Assembly: GCA_012861695.1 (NCBI GenBank)
Contig: JAAOOA010000399.1
Coordinates: 13,311,748 to 13,375,747 of the forward strand
Length of the DNA stretch: 64,000 nt
From: Trematomus loennbergii
Taxonomy: Eukaryota > Chordata > Actinopteri > Perciformes > Nototheniidae
Reading direction: 5' to 3'
Shown: piece by piece, positions 60,801-64,000 of the stretch
Layout: each line of letters starts with the position of its first letter
Numbering within the stretch: the first letter of the stretch is position 1
Notes under the pieces: model-generated
Seen by the model: only the letters and a program-made list of their open reading frames with translations
What the model was told of the DNA's origin: nothing
The model's database searches: none
Program-made: the position numbers and the translations under genes

Positions 60801-63800
60801 TGTTATTCTGCTGGTCAGATCGTTTCATTTTCCACATTTAAAGGATTTACTTTACTTTGGCCTTTACACACTAGGGCGTGACAATAAACAACGCAGAAAT
60901 AAATACTGTGCATATAATATGGCTAGAGTTTTAATGATGAAAAGTAAGAACAGAAGCCTGAAACCTTTATTGTTTGTTTATAATGGTCAAATACATAGAG
61001 GAAAGTACTTATGACAAAAACAACAGTTTAAAAAATGCATTGAAGTACAAATTAATGTGTAACGGCCTTTAATGTGAATGGATGTATGACTGTATGTTAA
61101 ACTTAGGAACATTACCTTTGGAGCAATCTCCATTCTAAGAGTATTTATTGTTTCTGTCCCAAGCTGGCTGAGTGGTTATGAACGTATTCAACACCTGATG
61201 TTTTGTTTCTTTTGGCACCTGGTTTCTCTTTCCTGTTTTCATGTCACTGTGTCCCTGGTCGCGTTGTGCACACTATGTTTCTCTCTGGCTTGTATAGCCA
61301 TGCTGATAAAACCCTCCCTCCTATAGACATTAAGATAAGAGCCTGTGATTACGACATCTTGAATAGTTAGCGTGCACTGTTCCCAGGACATGACACACAT
61401 GTGGTGTGTATAAATCTGTTCTTACCAACTCTCCCAGGCCTTGAGGGTGTTTCCTGATTGGCTATTTTGAAATCTCCTCTGCCTACTGAAGCCACACAGT
61501 AAGACAATGCTAAAACCTTTCTAGAGTGCACGCTGTGTTTGACCTGATTACTCAACATCCCAGGGGCCATGTTGAGTTTATCACCTCTATACTGAATTAG
61601 GAGCCGGTACCGTACCAGCTATAGTCATTAGTCAGCTAGGCCAGATGCAGAAATCTGTAGACAGATGGACAAGAACTTACAGTATTGCAGGTTTAGAGGT
61701 ATTACGTGTTTAGATTTTAATCACCTGTGCAGAAAGTTTCCAAGACTAGCCATTTTAGACGGATTACAGAATTGGCGTCTCAAAGTTATTGTGACCCGTC
61801 ATTTTTCCAAGCCACAATGTTACCAAAAGCCTGGGAAAAGTTAAACAGTTGGGAGCCAGCTCATCCAGCTGTCAGATCAGATCCAAGCACGGCGGCTATA
61901 GTCGGAATAACGTTGTGGCAAACCCTTGTGTTTACATAGCTCCCCATCATGGTAAACATGGATTAAATAAAACTGTCTGATAGCTTTTAAACTTCCACCA
62001 CCCACACTGTCTCATACGGCAGGAAGTTAAGCTTGAACGGGACGCAGACCTCCTTCTGTTCCCACTTGCTGCATTCTGTGCGGCTGACTGATTTGAGTCT
62101 AGTGTTTCATACACATACAAAACCTACGCATTGTTTGTTTGACTTGTTGCCGTAGTGATAGTGGCATCTCTCAATAGTTGACCTGAATAGATGTCGTGCG
62201 GGTAGCGCAGGGCACAACTTGATTCACTTTGCTTTAGCTGAACTTATGAGAATATAAATGGATCAGACACACTGTAATCTACTATAGTTGGAATCAATGC
62301 CTGCAAACAAATTATACTGGGCTTGTTTGCTCTTGGTAGCATTAAGTTAACAATGTCTTCTTTGTTCAGATTCAGTATATACTGACATATACTAACAGTG
62401 CGACAAAAAGCTTTGTCTTATATGACATTTTTCCACTAGGTTCAAATTTAGATTATCACTTGCTGAGTGTACGATTGGTAGCTGTACCCAGAAGGCCGGG
62501 GTGTCTGAATGTGGCATTGGGAGTGACAGTGACAAAGTGACTCTAAAACAGATCATCCAGGGCCCGATTGGGAGGGATGGAGGCTGTATGCTGTTTGTTT
62601 CAGTCTGTCCGTTCCTGCTCTGTTAGCTATTTGATAGGCAGAAGGATATATTACCGCCGCCTGATTGCTTTACAACCCGTTGGCACCAGACCGTCTGCCT
62701 CAGGTATAGAATCTGCACCTGTGTGCTCAGCAAGACTGATAAAACACAAACTACACACACCTCTGGAGACAGCCTCCTTAGGCTTTTAAAACTGACTGTC
62801 TTCTGAGTCAGAGAAGACAGCGAGTTTATGAGGAAGTGTTAAGGGGGGAATCAGAAGAACCTTTGCAATACTGTTACACACTGGAACAGTGCATTTGATG
62901 CCAGTGTGCTGACTATATGAACATAATAATGCTTAGTTACAGTCCTTACTTATTAGTTTCCAATGCCTTTACCAATGAATTAAATCAAACTAATTTGAAA
63001 GAAATGATGCAGGACACTCAAACAAGTTTGTTGTGTTAATAAACAATATTTGTTGTAAAACCAAAAATGAATTGGAAAGTGGTGAATTGTTGTGTACTGT
63101 ATTGCACAATTTGTCTGGTATTGCTGTTTTTTATGCAATCTCTAATTAGCTATATTCAGGTTGTAAAACAGGGTCAATCATTTCAGTAACAGAGCCTCCT
63201 ACTAGTTTAACATGACTTGTACAATAAAATCTAATAACACTTAATTGCAAAATAAGCAGGGAAATTCAAATGAATCTTCAAAGAAAGACTTTTGCAGAGG
63301 GCTCAAGTATTTTTCAGATAATCGTGAGGCAAAACTGAAGGTTTGTCATCTGTGACTGGTTGAACCTGATTTGTCACTTGTATCTCTGTCCTCTCTCCAA
63401 GTACAGAGGGTGGGGTTTACCCCTGGCCTGTCTGTGTACAAGATACAAAATAATAAAAAGATTTACAATGAATGTCTTCAGCCATATAGTTCAGCATTTG
63501 ACCTGTTTTGAGGAGCATAGCATATTTTACTTTAAGTAAAAGAGTAAACAAATAAAACTTTTTTTAATTAAATATTTTAGATCTAGTTGAATTGTGTAAC
63601 TAGTAAATACATATTCTTAACACTATGACTTAATTTCAACAGGCTTCTGAGAAAGCAAAGCTGTCTGTAGCTCTGACAATACATTGGTAGGTAGTTTATA
63701 AAAAGCGTCACATATGTTTCCAGCAGCTGTGGTACACTTCTATCTGCACCATCTTTGAAGCATGACTTGGACACACTACATGCACTCTCTGACGGAAGAA

Positions 63801-64000
63801 AAAAACAGGTCAGCATATTGTGCAACTACTTGGCACTGAGAACATTGTGTGTCAGGCCATGCAAGTCATGTGTGCAGAAACATGTGCAACAACTGCATAT
63901 AGCATTCTAAACATGCATACATGTGCATTGCTGGGTCATTGTCCACTCACAGGATTATTTTCTTTTACCGGAAAACTTGTTTTGTAGCATCACATTTTGC
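51815..64000. other. Intergenic, no gene recognised
   Basis: About 12 kb upstream of errfi1. Open frames are short (the longest is 147 codons on the - strand at 57432-57875), have no recognisable domain, and are not bounded by matching splice sites or supported by repeats. There are scattered CA runs (for example about 54780-54792) and a faint tRNA-like AAGTGGTTAAGACACTGC near 58120. Regulatory elements of errfi1 could lie here but cannot be identified by eye. Confidence 0.5.

Overview
This window is a piece of a vertebrate nuclear genome, almost certainly a ray-finned (teleost) fish. The genes are split by GT-AG introns and most of the DNA is non-coding and AT-rich. The repeats are of kinds common in fish: a hAT element with CAGGGGTCTCC ends, a TA-flanked MITE beginning CAGCTCTGG, LINE 3' ends with short pentanucleotide tails, and a tRNA-derived SINE. 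Only three genes can be supported.

Layout. 1-6269 is intergenic, with a pair of inverted mobile-element copies at 263-1297. 6270-8906 holds mrps16 on the + strand (mitochondrial ribosomal protein bS16m): one 5' non-coding exon, three coding exons, an intact 136-codon frame and a clear poly(A) signal. 8907-11150 is intergenic. 11150-42923 is a giant membrane-mucin gene on the + strand. It has a possible signal or anchor exon at 11347-11491, then a candidate first intron of about 7 kb filled with nested transposons. A huge Ser/Thr/Pro exon follows at about 18442-40921, built of about 70 tandem copies of a 312-bp (104-codon) unit. After it come an EGF-like module, a SEA domain with a GSVV self-cleavage motif, a second EGF-like module, one transmembrane helix and a short cytoplasmic tail. 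The EGF-SEA-EGF-TM order is that of the MUC3/MUC12/MUC17 group. 43014-43247 is a MITE. 45100-51814 is errfi1 (MIG6, the feedback inhibitor of EGF-receptor kinases) on the - strand, with a TATA-type promoter, a non-coding first exon, three coding exons and a long 3' UTR. 51815-64000 is about 12 kb in which I see no gene.

The three genes do not form a pathway or an operon. The mucin and errfi1 are convergent neighbours. Both relate to epithelium (a surface mucin with EGF modules and an EGFR inhibitor), but I see no evidence of a functional link.

The main caution is sequence quality. The mucin repeat exon, the first EGF module and the last errfi1 exon all carry single-base frame breaks, most of them in homopolymers. 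Repeat units between about 26 and 39 kb are typically 305-310 bp instead of 312, and a 100-N gap lies inside the array. I read these as unpolished long-read errors rather than pseudogene decay, because the encoded protein resumes at once in the next frame. Copy number and exact length of the mucin are therefore not reliable here.
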